A stretch of 64,000 bases of DNA from JBLIRR01 sp049472395 (GCA_049472395.1 JBLIRR010000029.1:11012-75011); one strand, 5' to 3'. Positions 28,301 through 38,000 are shown, counted from the first letter of the stretch. A program made the numbers and translations. Notes: a model not told the origin generated them from the letters alone.

Positions 28301-28613
28301 GCCAGGCGTTTTTCACACCGGGAATATCAATTAAGAGCTTTCTATAATCATTGATAGTGACGGGATTAACGGTTAATATTTCTCTCGGGGAGAAAAATTG
28401 TTGTCGTGTTCCCTCTTGTGAATTATCGGTAAGGATATTGTCTATGGGGAGGGATAACCGTGTTTCTAAATCTGTGATTGCAAAACAAAGCGTTTCAAAG
28501 ATTGTAACACCCGGATCATGAACATTATAATCTGTCCATATATGACCGGTCATTGTCTGCAGGTATTTTAATCCCTCTTCTCGAAGTATTTCCCAATTGA
28601 TTGTATTGTCCAT
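22320..28613 (-). CDS. Afp12-like baseplate protein with five C-terminal LamG-like lectin modules
   Basis: 2097 aa. Residues 1-~715 form the baseplate part; the family phrase IWTDYNVHDPGVTIFE-LCFAITDLETR is at residues 25-52, and YFLENYPRLSRNRNRAYNYF-type and HILEHILLRP motifs follow. From residue ~720 on there are five modules starting LHLDA (about 721, 947, 1190, 1440 and 1690). Each has a D-L/I-S/N middle, a DDFTI-I/V-IYK strand and an end GDIGEI-LL...YLS-KW. These are LamG/concanavalin-like jelly rolls. The fifth has an insert with two GYID/GFID-x-x-GNVL units. Afp12 proteins usually lack such a tail. The role in surface-sugar binding is inference. The start has a good fit with the family N-terminus. 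Confidence 0.88.
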   Translation of the reverse strand: MDNTINWEILREEGLKYLQTMTGHIWTDYNVHDPGVTIFETLCFAITDLETRLSLPIDNILTDNSQEGTRQQFFSPREILTVNPVTINDYRKLLIDIPGVKNAWLTPAIDTKPTLYYDKDNNALVYDYATGSQKVTLNGLYRVYIERDEDIKDENIVYLQDNEAFTRKVKEILHNHRNICEEFVKINIMEQETISLFSDIRIDEDADADEVMAKIYFDLESFISPRIKQYSLKKMFQKGKSIEEIFNGPQLENGFIDDDELGSGEKRRELHTSDLLRIIMAHEEVKDVKNLFISNKPHPELTEKKEWALVLDDTKALLLEDFNSTRIRVFKDETMCPVSANQVTDKVEKLKEQSRTEIFDDPAMDIEESLGEYSNLTAYDPLAYKLPANFGISETGLPSAANDRRRAQAKQLRAYLLFFEQILINYLKQLDSFKDIFSFRQNKEDILKTYFSQLPPESIWKEDFPEIEEGYEFIEDDQNEGIHANENAFIRKNRILNHLLAQFNEKFADYALFGYKYNMLIDLDPEEKKPYFLKAKADFLENYPRLSRNRNRAYNYFAEDVGGYNINGLKDILSSKLGLDVYIKNSADKNEQDNFHILEHILLRPDGFLPLEFICSEKIEEDYQPDPYSYKLTFIIPKKAGRFGNSKFKELVYNTIETETPAYISYTIREFDSDQMSLFTDTYHNFLHELRNSAQDNSDNYNPYRNKLIELLHIGRVKLPVLHLDAYNIAGDDKCPDNETPITLWKDLSRNNNDAMHEAGSEPRFITIEKSGHAFLRFENGAQLKIKKSILHDDFTIVIIYKAGESNNGEEQNNLVAGADPNKDNFGLSFNGKGDLTTRINNDTITIESTSEIPHMAILTRDKETGTLNLFIDGVLHNSRILVNADISFNQESLIIGPGAGITATCHIGEIIMLDSVLSGSRKEKLEEHLSSKWGIALSSVSSIEKPSLHLDASDARSVIRNEKTNTVEQWNDLSLQGISSIQNTVSLQPEYIVDGINGLPVIRFNNTSLTIPNSGEHRLFEGDFTIAFVYKADKEEGRLIDGTVTEPDDGKKSYYISIEKKGDILVCAEDEQISISADEQISISATVGDPHIAIISGKVVGSELKMTIYRDGKSFNSTTFSDSEAFSKGPDNLLIGQSRTREYDFIGDIGEIVIYNNALSIWKRQRLEEYLSIKWNIDISGINYIATPVLHLDASRQASVMDEEGPIIDKDSRVSQWVDLSYYGNNALQQSIYRRPAYTVDGINGLGAVTFTQEKINDSDFYEDSLNINRIIQDDFTIMVVFKPDVNFYLRQDSLGQDSDLDLNVNESTKWTEGAALIDADCSGLYNDFGLSIGQSEGKMVVMGGIGDRLTEDHTIKTRDLNFDNTHMIIFTRLKSTGEVKIYADGLLHAEADLRDGVILNDSRTIKIGAFNSEGIPFHGSIGEIILFDTHLTEGKRQQIEKYLSTKWRVPLTSLPIDITHCSLHLDAADTKSITKDSDNRVSEWYDVNDISEVVALQQILESQPLYSGESINGMAGIRFNNSFMNVTPDTTSYDDFTIAIVYKALSPGNIHPDWEYGAGIIDGYVEEYTLNHFGISINRNNMLTARIGINSIASSSLLDFPHIAIISRKRIDGEVKIYLDGLLVSTGNDFAPGASLNDSLELTIGAIHIPSDNPVSKGYFHGDIGEIVLLNEVIDTEARQYLEKYLSMKWRIDISGINAIVKPVLHLDASKIATVIKDDADNKISKWLDINGHNYDAVQADLDNQPIYRPDAYNGLGVVHFDSNYKNYLTLPRVVKDDFTVIVIYKTDTDLEISEYMPVSRDAFISIAGIDEPLSQTIWEELNNNGFIDDNGNVLSTFTPIEEGFTLDLNTTILDNARIEIESRIIAIVSESNDALRPVPQDAFTSIGGINETLSHALWNELKENGYIDGDGNVLPKFTLDTQDFSLVVNMENIIESAIINVLLTQNWFEGVGLFDGNCSGDPIDISKRDFGMLIGKEGTLIAGIGVIGESDYKIEANSSFGRMHIGIFTRKKDTGLVKLYVDKANPVQARFARNMSIKDSQRFTIGAVNTGGNYFKGDIAEIIVLDRVLSDDEIAKMQNYLSIKWGLDLNEALI

Positions 28614-28640
28614 TGTGATTTCCCAAATTTAATATATTTT

Positions 28641-31600
28641 TTATGCTCCGAAATAAGAAACTTTTACTGTAATCTCTTCTGCGGATGTATTTTGAATTGT
28701 TAAATCAGCAGTATCATAATAAATATTAAAGGTTCCCCCATCTTGTTGGTCTGCCATTTCATCCCCCGATATCTTCGTAATCATATCTGTCCCATGGATT
28801 GCAAAAATCCCGGCTAGTGCGCTGCTCTCCGTGGTAATATGCACCATCAACATCCCCCTGGAATCGGCAGTCAATGTAATATCCCTCACAACACTGGTAT
28901 CAACTGCTTCAACTGAAATGTCTGTAAGTGCTTGTAAGTTTGCTTTGGCGGCTAAGGCAGTATCCATGGCTGCTTGATCTGCCTTGGTAGCTAAGGCCGT
29001 TTCCATTGCTGTTTGATCCGCCTTTTCAGCTAATGCTGCATCCATTGTTGTTGTATCTGCCTTTGTCGCTAAAGCACTATCCATTGCTGACTGATCCGCC
29101 TTGGCAGCTAATGCGGTTTCCATGGCCGCTTGATCCGCCTTAGCAGCTAATGCGGTTTCCATTACTGTTATATCTGCTTTGGTAGCCAATGCAGTATCCA
29201 TCGCTGTTTGGTCTACTTTGGTAGCCAATGCTGATTCCATCGCCGCTTGATCCGCCTTTTCAGCTAATGCTGTTTCCATTACTGTTATATCTGCTTTGGT
29301 AGCCAATGCAGTATCCATCGCTGTTTGGTCTACTTTGGTAGCCAATGCTGATTCCATCGCTGCTTGATCCGCCTTTTCAGCTAATGCTGTATCCATTACT
29401 GTTATATCTGCCTTAGTGGCTAAGGCGCTGTCCATTGCCGTTTGATCTGCTTTAGCGGCTAAAGCCGTCTCCATTGCTGTTTCATCTGCCTTGGTAGCTA
29501 AGGCCGCCTCCATTGTCGCTTGATCTGCCTTGGCAGCCAAAGCCGTTTCCATTGCCGTTTGATCCGCCTTTTCAGCTAGTGCTGCATCCATCGTTGCTTG
29601 ATCTGCTTTAACAGCAAGTCCGTTATCAACATAAGTCTTTACTGCCTTTTGTGTTGGCAGTAGTGCATTACTGTTTTCATCTAAGGTTTCATTGTTGGAA
29701 ATATTATTTATTTCTATATCAGAACCACCAAAACGTAAATTCCCATCTATAGTAATTGTATTGGTCCTTATTATGCCTTTGCTAAATACGTTATTTTCTT
29801 CATTGATTACTAAATCATTATGTGCATCTGATACGGTTATCTGCGTGATATCCTGTTTTGTAATACTAAAGTTATCTTTATACTCAGCAGCAAGTTCTTC
29901 CCAGAAAGCAAGAAGCTCATCGACTGTCCCTGATTTATTCGCCGGGTATTTGATAGTCATTATTTTGAGATCATCAATTGAAATATCAAAAGTATTATTT
30001 CCCGCATCTTGAGATTGAATAACAACTCTTGGTGTATCATTTTGAGAGTCAAAATATCGAACGCAAATTCCATCAACACCCTGTGTTGTCGTATTGTATT
30101 CCTTAATGACTGCCACTAGAGTTTCTAGAGTTTCTTCCTGTTCTACTGCTATTTCACCAGCGGTCCCACGATCAGGGATATCAAAACCATGCGTGTCTGT
30201 ATCCGCCTCCATAACATCCTGCCATGCCGCAAGAAGATTGGATACAGTTCGATTATCCGGATTTATTGGGTAGTTGATGGTTAATAATGTAGTATCAAAA
30301 ATGAACGTAAAATTGTCACCACTCTCCTGCAATCTCACTGTCGCTTCTACCATGGGATCACTTGTAAATGTTACAGAAAAACCCGCAATATCTGTTTGGC
30401 TATGGCTTCCATCTGTGGGAGTTAAGGATTTCTCCTGGACTACATTGATAGCTGTAGTATCCTGTGTCTCTTTAATATCCCATCCATAGGTATCATTACC
30501 GAATGCCTTCCATTTTTTCCACGCATTATAAACATCTTGAGGTGTCTTCTCTATTTTACCAAGAGTAATCTCAATAGTATAAAGAGAAACAGAGAATTGA
30601 ATTTTTTCATCTGAACTTGGAGCTGCTGCTTTTATGGTTACTTCAGGCAGTTGATACATCTCTGAAGGACCTATATTAATTATTCTCAGCTCCCCTGTTT
30701 CATATTCTCTGACCACTTCATTTGTAAGAGTAAGGGATTCAGACGCATCATCAATCAGCCATTCTTTATCTCCTGTCTGTTGGATCTCAAAATATTGAGC
30801 CTCAATTTCATTATCCTGTTTCCATTTATCCCAATCCCTAAGGAGATTCTCAACAGTGCGAAATGTACTATCATCAGGGTACATAATTGTTAATGTAATG
30901 CCGCTGATTATAAAATTAAACTTACTATTCGTTATATCATCATTTGCGCTGATAATTATTTGAGGTGTTTCAGACCCAAATCCCGTATATACTATTCGAA
31001 TTCCATTATCGGGAATTCTGAATTCTTTGAATACTACCCCCGAGGAATATAATCCTATTTCTGTATCCCTTATCTTCCATGAACCCACTCCTACTTTTCT
31101 GAATGAAAAACCCTCGGCGATTTCAGGATTATTTTTTTGAAAGACATTCCAGTCACTTATTAAATAGGCTATATCCGAAGTATCATCATAAGTAACTGTT
31201 ACTTCTTTATCATCACTGATGGTTATATCAAAATGGCCCTCTCCTGCGTTTACGGTTCCTTTGAATATGGTAATTTTTGGCGAGATGTCCGCGGCTCCCT
31301 CAAATGATGCATATATCTTCGTACTTCCCAGAACTGCATTATTAAGGGCATTAAATAAACCATTAATACTAAACGTCCCTTCACTTTCAAAATTTTTGAC
31401 AGTTGCATTATTAGCAGTGAGAGAATCAAGCTCAATTGACTGTATATTGAGACTATTGACTGTAAGATTATCAATGATCGTTAGATTTTCAATAGTTGTA
31501 TTTCCTAGTTGAGCAGTATCCAATGCAGTAAAGGTGCCGCTCACACGTGCGCCGTTCTCAGCTTCTAACTCTTCCCCACTCACTATAGCGCCTGCTTGAG

Positions 31601-32741
31601 CGTGCAGGGCTTCGTCGGTAACAACAATTCCTTTATTCGCATACACTACACCATGCGCTGTGATACTTCCATCACTGTCATTCCCAAGAATAACCTGACC
31701 ATTAGCATTTAAGGGTGAATCAATAACGGATAATCCTTCCTGTGCCGTTAACAGACCTGTTTCTATGCTTCCTCCATTTCTTACCGTTAATCCATCCTCC
31801 GCTTTTAACTCTGCTCCGTTTACCAAAGCTCCTTTAATAGCCTTTAACACACCATTAATAGTGACATCACCATCTGTATCATTCCCAAGAACAACTTGCC
31901 CATTAGCATTCAGAGATGAATCAATAACAGAGACTCCTTCCTCTGCGGTTAATTCTGCTCCCTTCACTACAATTCCTTGTTTTGCTTCCAGGATTCCTGT
32001 TTCAATCACGATCCCATCATTTACTATTACCCCATTCTTAGCATCGAGCGCTAATCCGCTGACTTCGGCTCCGGCTTGAGCTTTTAAAGTCCCACTTTGT
32101 ATTGTAGCTCCATTATTTACTGTTAATCCATTCTCTGCTTTTAGCTCTGCTCCATTAACTGTCGCTCCCATCGTGGCTTCTAACTTTGCACCATTGACTG
32201 TCGCACCTGTTGTTACTTCTAATTTGCCACCAATAGATACATCACTTTTCAAGTTCACAGTACCATCTACCGCAAGTTTATATGAATCAGGATCATCAGT
32301 GCCAATACCCATATTTCCATTTGATTCTATAACCAACGAAGCATTTCCTGATGTATCATCTACTCTTAAGGCATTGTCAGCATCCGGAATTATATGAAGC
32401 GTGGCCTGGGGATCATCATTATTTATGCCAATGGCTCTATCTTCCCGTTTCATGAATAGTCTACTTGAGTTATTTGATGAAAAATTAAGGCCGTTTCGTT
32501 CCCCGTCTTCTGATTGGGCATTGATTCTCCAGGTAGGGGTATCTTTGCTGCTGCTAAAATCAAGAAATCTTCTGTTTAGACCTTGTTCGATGATTTCCAT
32601 TGGTTTGCCTTTTTCCGAGGCACCAATACCATCTTCCGCAATATTTATCATAGAATCAATGAGATCTGCAAAATCATCCTGGGTAGGTTTATTTCCAGTA
32701 GCAAACAGATCATATAATTCCTCTCTTTTTTTACTCGGCAT
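28641..32741 (-). CDS. eCIS tail fibre with beta-helix, novel repeats and 13-residue repeats
   Basis: 1366 aa. Residues 1-36 (REELYDLF...DDFADLIDS) match the start of the second fibre and probably anchor it to the baseplate. Next are a short phage-fibre head (RRFLDFSSS, TLHIIPDADNALRVDD, NGNMGIGTDDP), a bactofilin-like beta-helix stretch (about 150-440, V-x-G-A-x-L-x-A-x-x-G), five copies of a ~110-aa unit also found in the Afp11-like protein (about 475-975), and 17 near-identical 13-residue units (about 1040-1265; (A/T/E)KADQTAMDTALA). A beta-rich C-terminal cap of ~85 aa follows, probably the receptor-binding tip. The LPTQKAVKTYVD phrase matches phage fibres. This would be a trimeric fibre; that is inference. 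Confidence 0.85.
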   Translation of the reverse strand: MPSKKREELYDLFATGNKPTQDDFADLIDSMINIAEDGIGASEKGKPMEIIEQGLNRRFLDFSSSKDTPTWRINAQSEDGERNGLNFSSNNSSRLFMKREDRAIGINNDDPQATLHIIPDADNALRVDDTSGNASLVIESNGNMGIGTDDPDSYKLAVDGTVNLKSDVSIGGKLEVTTGATVNGAKLEATMGATVNGAELKAENGLTVNNGATIQSGTLKAQAGAEVSGLALDAKNGVIVNDGIVIETGILEAKQGIVVKGAELTAEEGVSVIDSSLNANGQVVLGNDTDGDVTINGVLKAIKGALVNGAELKAEDGLTVRNGGSIETGLLTAQEGLSVIDSPLNANGQVILGNDSDGSITAHGVVYANKGIVVTDEALHAQAGAIVSGEELEAENGARVSGTFTALDTAQLGNTTIENLTIIDNLTVNSLNIQSIELDSLTANNATVKNFESEGTFSINGLFNALNNAVLGSTKIYASFEGAADISPKITIFKGTVNAGEGHFDITISDDKEVTVTYDDTSDIAYLISDWNVFQKNNPEIAEGFSFRKVGVGSWKIRDTEIGLYSSGVVFKEFRIPDNGIRIVYTGFGSETPQIIISANDDITNSKFNFIISGITLTIMYPDDSTFRTVENLLRDWDKWKQDNEIEAQYFEIQQTGDKEWLIDDASESLTLTNEVVREYETGELRIINIGPSEMYQLPEVTIKAAAPSSDEKIQFSVSLYTIEITLGKIEKTPQDVYNAWKKWKAFGNDTYGWDIKETQDTTAINVVQEKSLTPTDGSHSQTDIAGFSVTFTSDPMVEATVRLQESGDNFTFIFDTTLLTINYPINPDNRTVSNLLAAWQDVMEADTDTHGFDIPDRGTAGEIAVEQEETLETLVAVIKEYNTTTQGVDGICVRYFDSQNDTPRVVIQSQDAGNNTFDISIDDLKIMTIKYPANKSGTVDELLAFWEELAAEYKDNFSITKQDITQITVSDAHNDLVINEENNVFSKGIIRTNTITIDGNLRFGGSDIEINNISNNETLDENSNALLPTQKAVKTYVDNGLAVKADQATMDAALAEKADQTAMETALAAKADQATMEAALATKADETAMETALAAKADQTAMDSALATKADITVMDTALAEKADQAAMESALATKVDQTAMDTALATKADITVMETALAEKADQAAMESALATKVDQTAMDTALATKADITVMETALAAKADQAAMETALAAKADQSAMDSALATKADTTTMDAALAEKADQTAMETALATKADQAAMDTALAAKANLQALTDISVEAVDTSVVRDITLTADSRGMLMVHITTESSALAGIFAIHGTDMITKISGDEMADQQDGGTFNIYYDTADLTIQNTSAEEITVKVSYFGA
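28945..29620 (-). repeat. 17 tandem 39-bp units coding for 13-residue fibre repeats
   Basis: The - strand encodes 17 copies of (A/T/E)K(A/V)D-x-(T/A/V)-x-M-(D/E)-x-ALA. Three consecutive units form a 117-bp higher-order repeat with nearly identical copies starting at 29161 and 29278. Such repeats form trimeric coiled or beta stalks and change length by recombination. Confidence 0.85.
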
Positions 32742-32841
32742 AGTTATTCTCCATTTGTCTGATTTGTTAATCAGCCATTCTAATTTTGACAGTTATTTCA
32801 ACATGTGATTCGTCTAAAAGTAGAATCGCAGTTTGTTACTC

Positions 32842-33210
32842 CTATTTTTTTTCATAATCAATATCAACAACTTCCGATCTTGCTTTCTGGCGCTCTGTAA
32901 GCAGGGCTTGATATTCCTCGTCTGTCAGCGAAGTTGCTATTTCCATTTCCAGTTGTTCTCTGTGCCTGGTAATTTTCCAATCAGTCCCTCTTAGAATACT
33001 CCTGTTCTTTCTATTTTTTTCTTCCTGAATTTCTTCAGGACTCAATTCCGCTTCGATGAACGTGCCATCAACATAAGCTTTTCCAAGTATTGTGAAGTCA
33101 TCCTCAACACCCTCCACTTTCACCTGCGCCTCATTTTTATCGAAATAGTCTTCATTTACACGGACATCACTTACTCCAACACATATATTATCCTTTAACT
33201 GTGCATACAT
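32842..33210 (-). CDS. Tail fibre assembly chaperone-like protein
   Basis: 122 aa. The C-terminal half NRSILRGTDWKITRHREQ and TSLTDEEYQALLTERQKARSEV is the usual helix pattern of phage tail fibre assembly proteins (R-x-x-x-L-x-x-T/S-D-W...T..R). The N-terminal half is a small beta domain. It sits between the two fibre genes, which fits a chaperone for one or both. Length is normal for the short members. Confidence 0.75.
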   Translation of the reverse strand: MYAQLKDNICVGVSDVRVNEDYFDKNEAQVKVEGVEDDFTILGKAYVDGTFIEAELSPEEIQEEKNRKNRSILRGTDWKITRHREQLEMEIATSLTDEEYQALLTERQKARSEVVDIDYEKK

Positions 33211-33222
33211 TTTATCTCTTCC

Positions 33223-34983
33223 TTATTTGATCCATAATCCATAAAAAGCGACAATTCCATATGCCCGTTGTTCACTATTACCCACCCAGCAACGGACACG
33301 ATCATGATATTTAATTCCATAACAGGCGAGAGTATCATTTCCGTCAACACCTCCGGCAAAATATATCCTACACGGTGATACTGAAAAACAACGTAAATGA
33401 GCCATAGTATAACCAGCAGGTGGATAGACATCCACATAGGAATCATACCCATTCCAAATACGCCCCCCTGACCACCCTTGGTTAGCGTAGTAAAGTCTAT
33501 TATCACAATAATAAGAGGGATGTGGTATTTTGGCATCTAGATTTGCAATTTGAGAATCAACATATTGCTTTATCGCCCCTTCTGTCGGAATAGAGCTATT
33601 ATCGTTATCATTAACTGTCGTGACAATATGAGAAACAGGTTGCCCCCCATCGTCCAATCTTAAATTTCCTTTAACAGTTAAGTCACTGCTTATGCTCACA
33701 GAATCCGATATATTGACCGAACCAATAGTTGATCTTACCGTGCCATTGAGATTGACATAATCAGAGGTTGAATTTCCTAATGTAGCTGTTCCATATACAT
33801 TTAAATCACGATTTTGATTGGGATCCCCTATTACCACATTATCATCTATGGTTACATCTGCACTGCCCGCTCTTTGCACTGTCCCGTTAAGATATATATG
33901 GTCATTGCCCTCATTATTCCCTAACGTATTTGTTCCAAGTACGGTTAAATCACCCTTCACATCCACTCGTGGTGAATTTGGGTCCCTGTTTACCGTCAAG
34001 ATTTCATTTATTTCAAGCTCATGCTGCTCTTCACCAAGATCGGGATTACCCCCAGAGCGGACCCTGCCATTTATGCTTACCACGTTATAGTGCTCAGGGG
34101 AAGGATTATATGTACCTAAGGTGGTGTCACCTTGGACCTGTAAATTACCGTCCGAGCCCTCTTGATTAGGATCGGCAATAACGTTGAGGTTATCCTTTAT
34201 GGTTAAATCCTCTGTTTTTGATGTAAGAGGTGCATTTATTTCTATCCCCCCCACACCTTCGCCGTTGGAGAATACCACACTCCCTCCAACCTCCAGATCA
34301 CCTTCAACATAAAGATTATTGCTGCCCGGATTCCTGTTATCCCCTATTGCTACGCCACCCTGCACCGTTAATTCTGCCTTCGGTTCATCATATCCTATTC
34401 CCACATTTCCTTTATCATCGATAATAAAAGGTGTTGTGTCCTCGCTGACATCATCTACCCTCAGAGCATCTCCTCCTCCTGAACTATTAATGTGAAGCTT
34501 TGCGGCAGGTCGCTCATCTCCGTGCCCTATGCCAATCCCCACTTTGCCGTCAGAGGTGATAATGAAGGGTGTCTCATCATTTCCCTCATCATCCACCCTT
34601 AACGCATCTGTGGCGCTGGTCTGTTTAATATGTATTTTTGCTTCAGGCTCATCAGTATTTATTCCCACATTTCCTGTTTCCCGTTCTACATACAGCTTGC
34701 TCTTATTATCCGCTTTTATATTAAGCCCTTCTTTTGTTCCCTCTTCAGAACGTCCTGTGATTCTCCATCGTTTTCTCCCATCCTTATCCGAAAAATCAAG
34801 TATATTCTCCTCTTCTCCATGGGCTCTGAAACATACCGGATCATCTTCATCTTCAGATATATCGATACCATCATCCAAAAGATTCAACTGGGATCTGATA
34901 AAATCCGCAAAATCCGCGCCTGTCGGGATCGCACCCTGTCTGAATTTATCATACAATTCTTTTCTCTTTCTTTTTTGTATCAT
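33223..34983 (-). CDS. Second eCIS tail fibre
   Basis: 586 aa. The N-terminal ELYDKF-...-TGADFADFIRSQLNLLDDGID is closely similar to the start of the 1366-aa fibre. The body has repeats typical of phage fibres: KIHIKQTSATDALRVDDEGND, FIITSDGKVGIG and a long beta-helix-like series (NLYVEGDLEVGGSVVF, VNLNGTVRSTIGSVNISDSVSI). It ends IPTEGAIKQYVD, then a Cys- and aromatic-rich C-terminal domain of ~95 aa with paired Cys and Tyr/Trp, which is likely the ligand-binding tip. It is transcribed before the chaperone and long fibre genes. Confidence 0.85.
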   Translation of the reverse strand: MIQKRKRKELYDKFRQGAIPTGADFADFIRSQLNLLDDGIDISEDEDDPVCFRAHGEEENILDFSDKDGRKRWRITGRSEEGTKEGLNIKADNKSKLYVERETGNVGINTDEPEAKIHIKQTSATDALRVDDEGNDETPFIITSDGKVGIGIGHGDERPAAKLHINSSGGGDALRVDDVSEDTTPFIIDDKGNVGIGYDEPKAELTVQGGVAIGDNRNPGSNNLYVEGDLEVGGSVVFSNGEGVGGIEINAPLTSKTEDLTIKDNLNVIADPNQEGSDGNLQVQGDTTLGTYNPSPEHYNVVSINGRVRSGGNPDLGEEQHELEINEILTVNRDPNSPRVDVKGDLTVLGTNTLGNNEGNDHIYLNGTVQRAGSADVTIDDNVVIGDPNQNRDLNVYGTATLGNSTSDYVNLNGTVRSTIGSVNISDSVSISSDLTVKGNLRLDDGGQPVSHIVTTVNDNDNSSIPTEGAIKQYVDSQIANLDAKIPHPSYYCDNRLYYANQGWSGGRIWNGYDSYVDVYPPAGYTMAHLRCFSVSPCRIYFAGGVDGNDTLACYGIKYHDRVRCWVGNSEQRAYGIVAFYGLWIK

Positions 34984-35005
34984 ACTTACTCTCTCCTATT
35001 ATGCT

Positions 35006-38000
35006 CTAATAAACCATAAAGGGGTATTGACTTCTCCCATCAAATCCCACACCTGTTTTTAATATGGTAATAATACTTCCTTCAACTTCATTTATATTCG
35101 TTATTTCTTCCACACTGTAACTAAAATCGTCTGTCTCTTGCGCAAAGGAATCAAAATCTGCAGCAGAAAATTCTCTATTAAAACTAAATTGAGACAGATT
35201 ACTCTGTAAATAGTCTTTAAAACTTTCTCCCTCTGAAACCATGAAATCAAAATCCTCCGCAAAAAGGTCAATGGTCGACAGTACGTTTCCTTTAGTATCA
35301 ATATATCCTGCCTCTTTTAATGTATCCCAGATCTTCTGGGAGTCACCACGGGAAAATCCTGTTTCAATTTCTGTATCATACTCTGTGCCTTCTACTATCC
35401 ATTTTACCTTTATTGTCACAGCTACATTGGTAAAAATATACCGCAGGATGGGCCAGGCTTCTAATTCCATTGCCCCAATACCGGCAGCGAATACAGGGCC
35501 AGGCCTTGATATCCAAAAATCCGTTCCTATTGTCATATAACCGATTCCTCTAAAAGAGGCGGCATCATACAGATCAGTCGTAATGACGTCTATAATATGA
35601 CTTTCTGCGGACACTAAAAGTGAATCAGGATACTTTACTGTGGCGGCATTATCTTCTGTTAAAAAGAGAGGAATAACCTCTGTGTAATTTTCATGGACTA
35701 TTATCTGATAAAGAAGTGAAAAATTAGCAACATAATCTACATATTCTATGTTTTCTATATAGTTAATTACTGAGGAACTATACACAGAACTGCCGAAAGA
35801 AATTTCTGCTTCTTTCTCATATGCCCAGGGGGAGAGAAAACGTTTTATATCTTCATTGAGTTTGTTGATATAAAATCCCTGATCATATCCTTCTTTAAAT
35901 TTCACTGCCAGTCTATATTTAATTTCTTCAAACCGTGGATTTCTCACTTTCACACTGACCATGGGCGGCATATACGATTGTATATACCTTTCAATGGCGC
36001 TCAGGATAGTGGCTGGAGTCTTGGGTTTCAAAGGGAAAAATGGTGCTGTATTCACATTCTTAAGAATGACGACTATTATAATTTCACCTTTGTTCGAAGA
36101 ATCTAGTATCTCAAGCTCGGTTTGAGATATACATTTTACTTTATATATCTGTGGGAATTGTGAGAGTATCATTTTTTCATAGTCATCTAATGTGAGCGCT
36201 CTATTTTTATGTTTTAACCTTTCACTCACCCGCACATAGAAATTCTCACTTTTTTCCTCTCTCTTGCCGTTAAATGAGCTGTAGGGTTGCTCTACTTCTT
36301 TTATTGAATAATCCCTTTCAAGCATCTCTTTTATTGTACCGGCCCCGAGGGGTGTTTCTAAATGACTGGGATCATTATCTTTATTGATATATTGTACACA
36401 AATTGACTGAGCACGGATGTCCAGGATATCAGGAACAGCGGTAATATTATTCAGGGCTTCCGCACGTATCCAGAGTCTTCCCGCGGGTAAAATTGTGTTT
36501 GTGGAAGTTGCCCCTTCCGGAATCATGAACCTGATAATACCTGTATCCTGCAATCCGAATGTTGTATCCTTCAATATTTCCAATTGCTTAAATTGTATCC
36601 ATTCATTAGAGGCCAGATAGCTCCATTGAATCTCCGGAATTGAATAGTTTACATCTCCACTGCCGGACATCATTTGAACGAGTATGGAAATAGTTTGAAG
36701 AGGCTTCAAATTTTTTATTCCAATCAAAAGATACCCCTGCTTATCATACTGAGTCAGGAAATAATCATCCTCATCAAGTGGCCTTCCCATTTCCTTAAAT
36801 CCGAAGGGATGGAATCGAAAAAGTTGAACAGGAACATCTGTAGTAGTATTGTTATCAGATACATTATCAAGGAGCATATTTGATGAAGCAGTATAATCAA
36901 TGCTCATTGATTGGATTATGGGAGTATAGGGGGCAGGCAGAGTAAGCTGACTAATATCTATTTCATTCTCAGGCATGGAAGGCAGCTTTCTTGCCTCGGG
37001 TATAACCGGTGGGTAATAGGGATCATTCTTTACTCGTGCTTCTGCTTCCGCAATCTTTGCTGCTTTTATTGAAGCTTCTCGCGCCTTTATTTCCTGCGCT
37101 ACCGCCTTATAATTATTTTCAGCCAGAACACTCTCCTGTGATGCACGGGTAACCTCATTTCTTAAGTCTGCATAAAGATCTTTCATAAATCCCTGATTGC
37201 AGAGCTCCATCTTATAGTAGCGCGGCCAATGAAGAGGATCTTTTGGAAAATCTTCATTTTCTGAAAATAACTCACCCTGGTATGTCTGATTATCAAAATC
37301 ATTATAGGACAATGTCTTCTTAAACAGCATTTGAGGCTCTTCCGAGATGTTTAGCCAGGTGCGTTGATCGAGAAATTTGAGCGCTACTTCAAAATCATTA
37401 TTTTTAATGGTCCCTGCTTTCTCTAATCCGCAATGGGAATAAGCATAATAGTAGGTCTCCATATCCGGAAGTTCTGCTTCTGGAGTGAGTTCTCCTCCTG
37501 CCCATGTGAAATGAATATGCATTGAATCCAGTTTCTTCTCGCATATATCCCTGTGGGCAAAATAAAATCTGGCCGATACGTCAGGGGTAAGACCAAAGGG
37601 ATGAAAAGGATTTTGAGGATTAATCATTGCCACATCACCACGCATCTTAATATCCATGAGCCCTTTTACCGACACACTAAGATCGATTCGTTCCATACAA
37701 ATAGATTTGAAATATTTATAAAAAAAAGCTTCACTTACGTTTAAAATTTTTATTACCGGATAAGGTGAAAACCTATCTATTTGTAATGGCACGACCGAAG
37801 GAAATTCCCCATCAAGAGCTATGGCGAATTTAAGAGCATTTAAACAGATCGCATCCTTTTCATAAAGGGCAATTGTATCATAGGATTCAATAGCTCCTGC
37901 ATATTCAATAGTCACATTGTTTTTATCCATTCTCTCAGTAATTGAAAATATTTCACCATTCTCCCATACTATCTTTTTTTCTCTATCATCATCAGTAAAA

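Noticed and set aside
28945..29620. 39-bp regular repeats resembling a CRISPR array
   Set aside because: Units follow each other without spacers and keep an open coding frame for a 13-residue fibre repeat; no cas genes are near.
33195..33536. Open frame of 113 aa on the - strand overlapping the second fibre
   Set aside because: It lies in another frame of the fibre's C-terminal coding sequence and overlaps the chaperone start; its composition is not protein-like and the fibre frame is clearly the real one.
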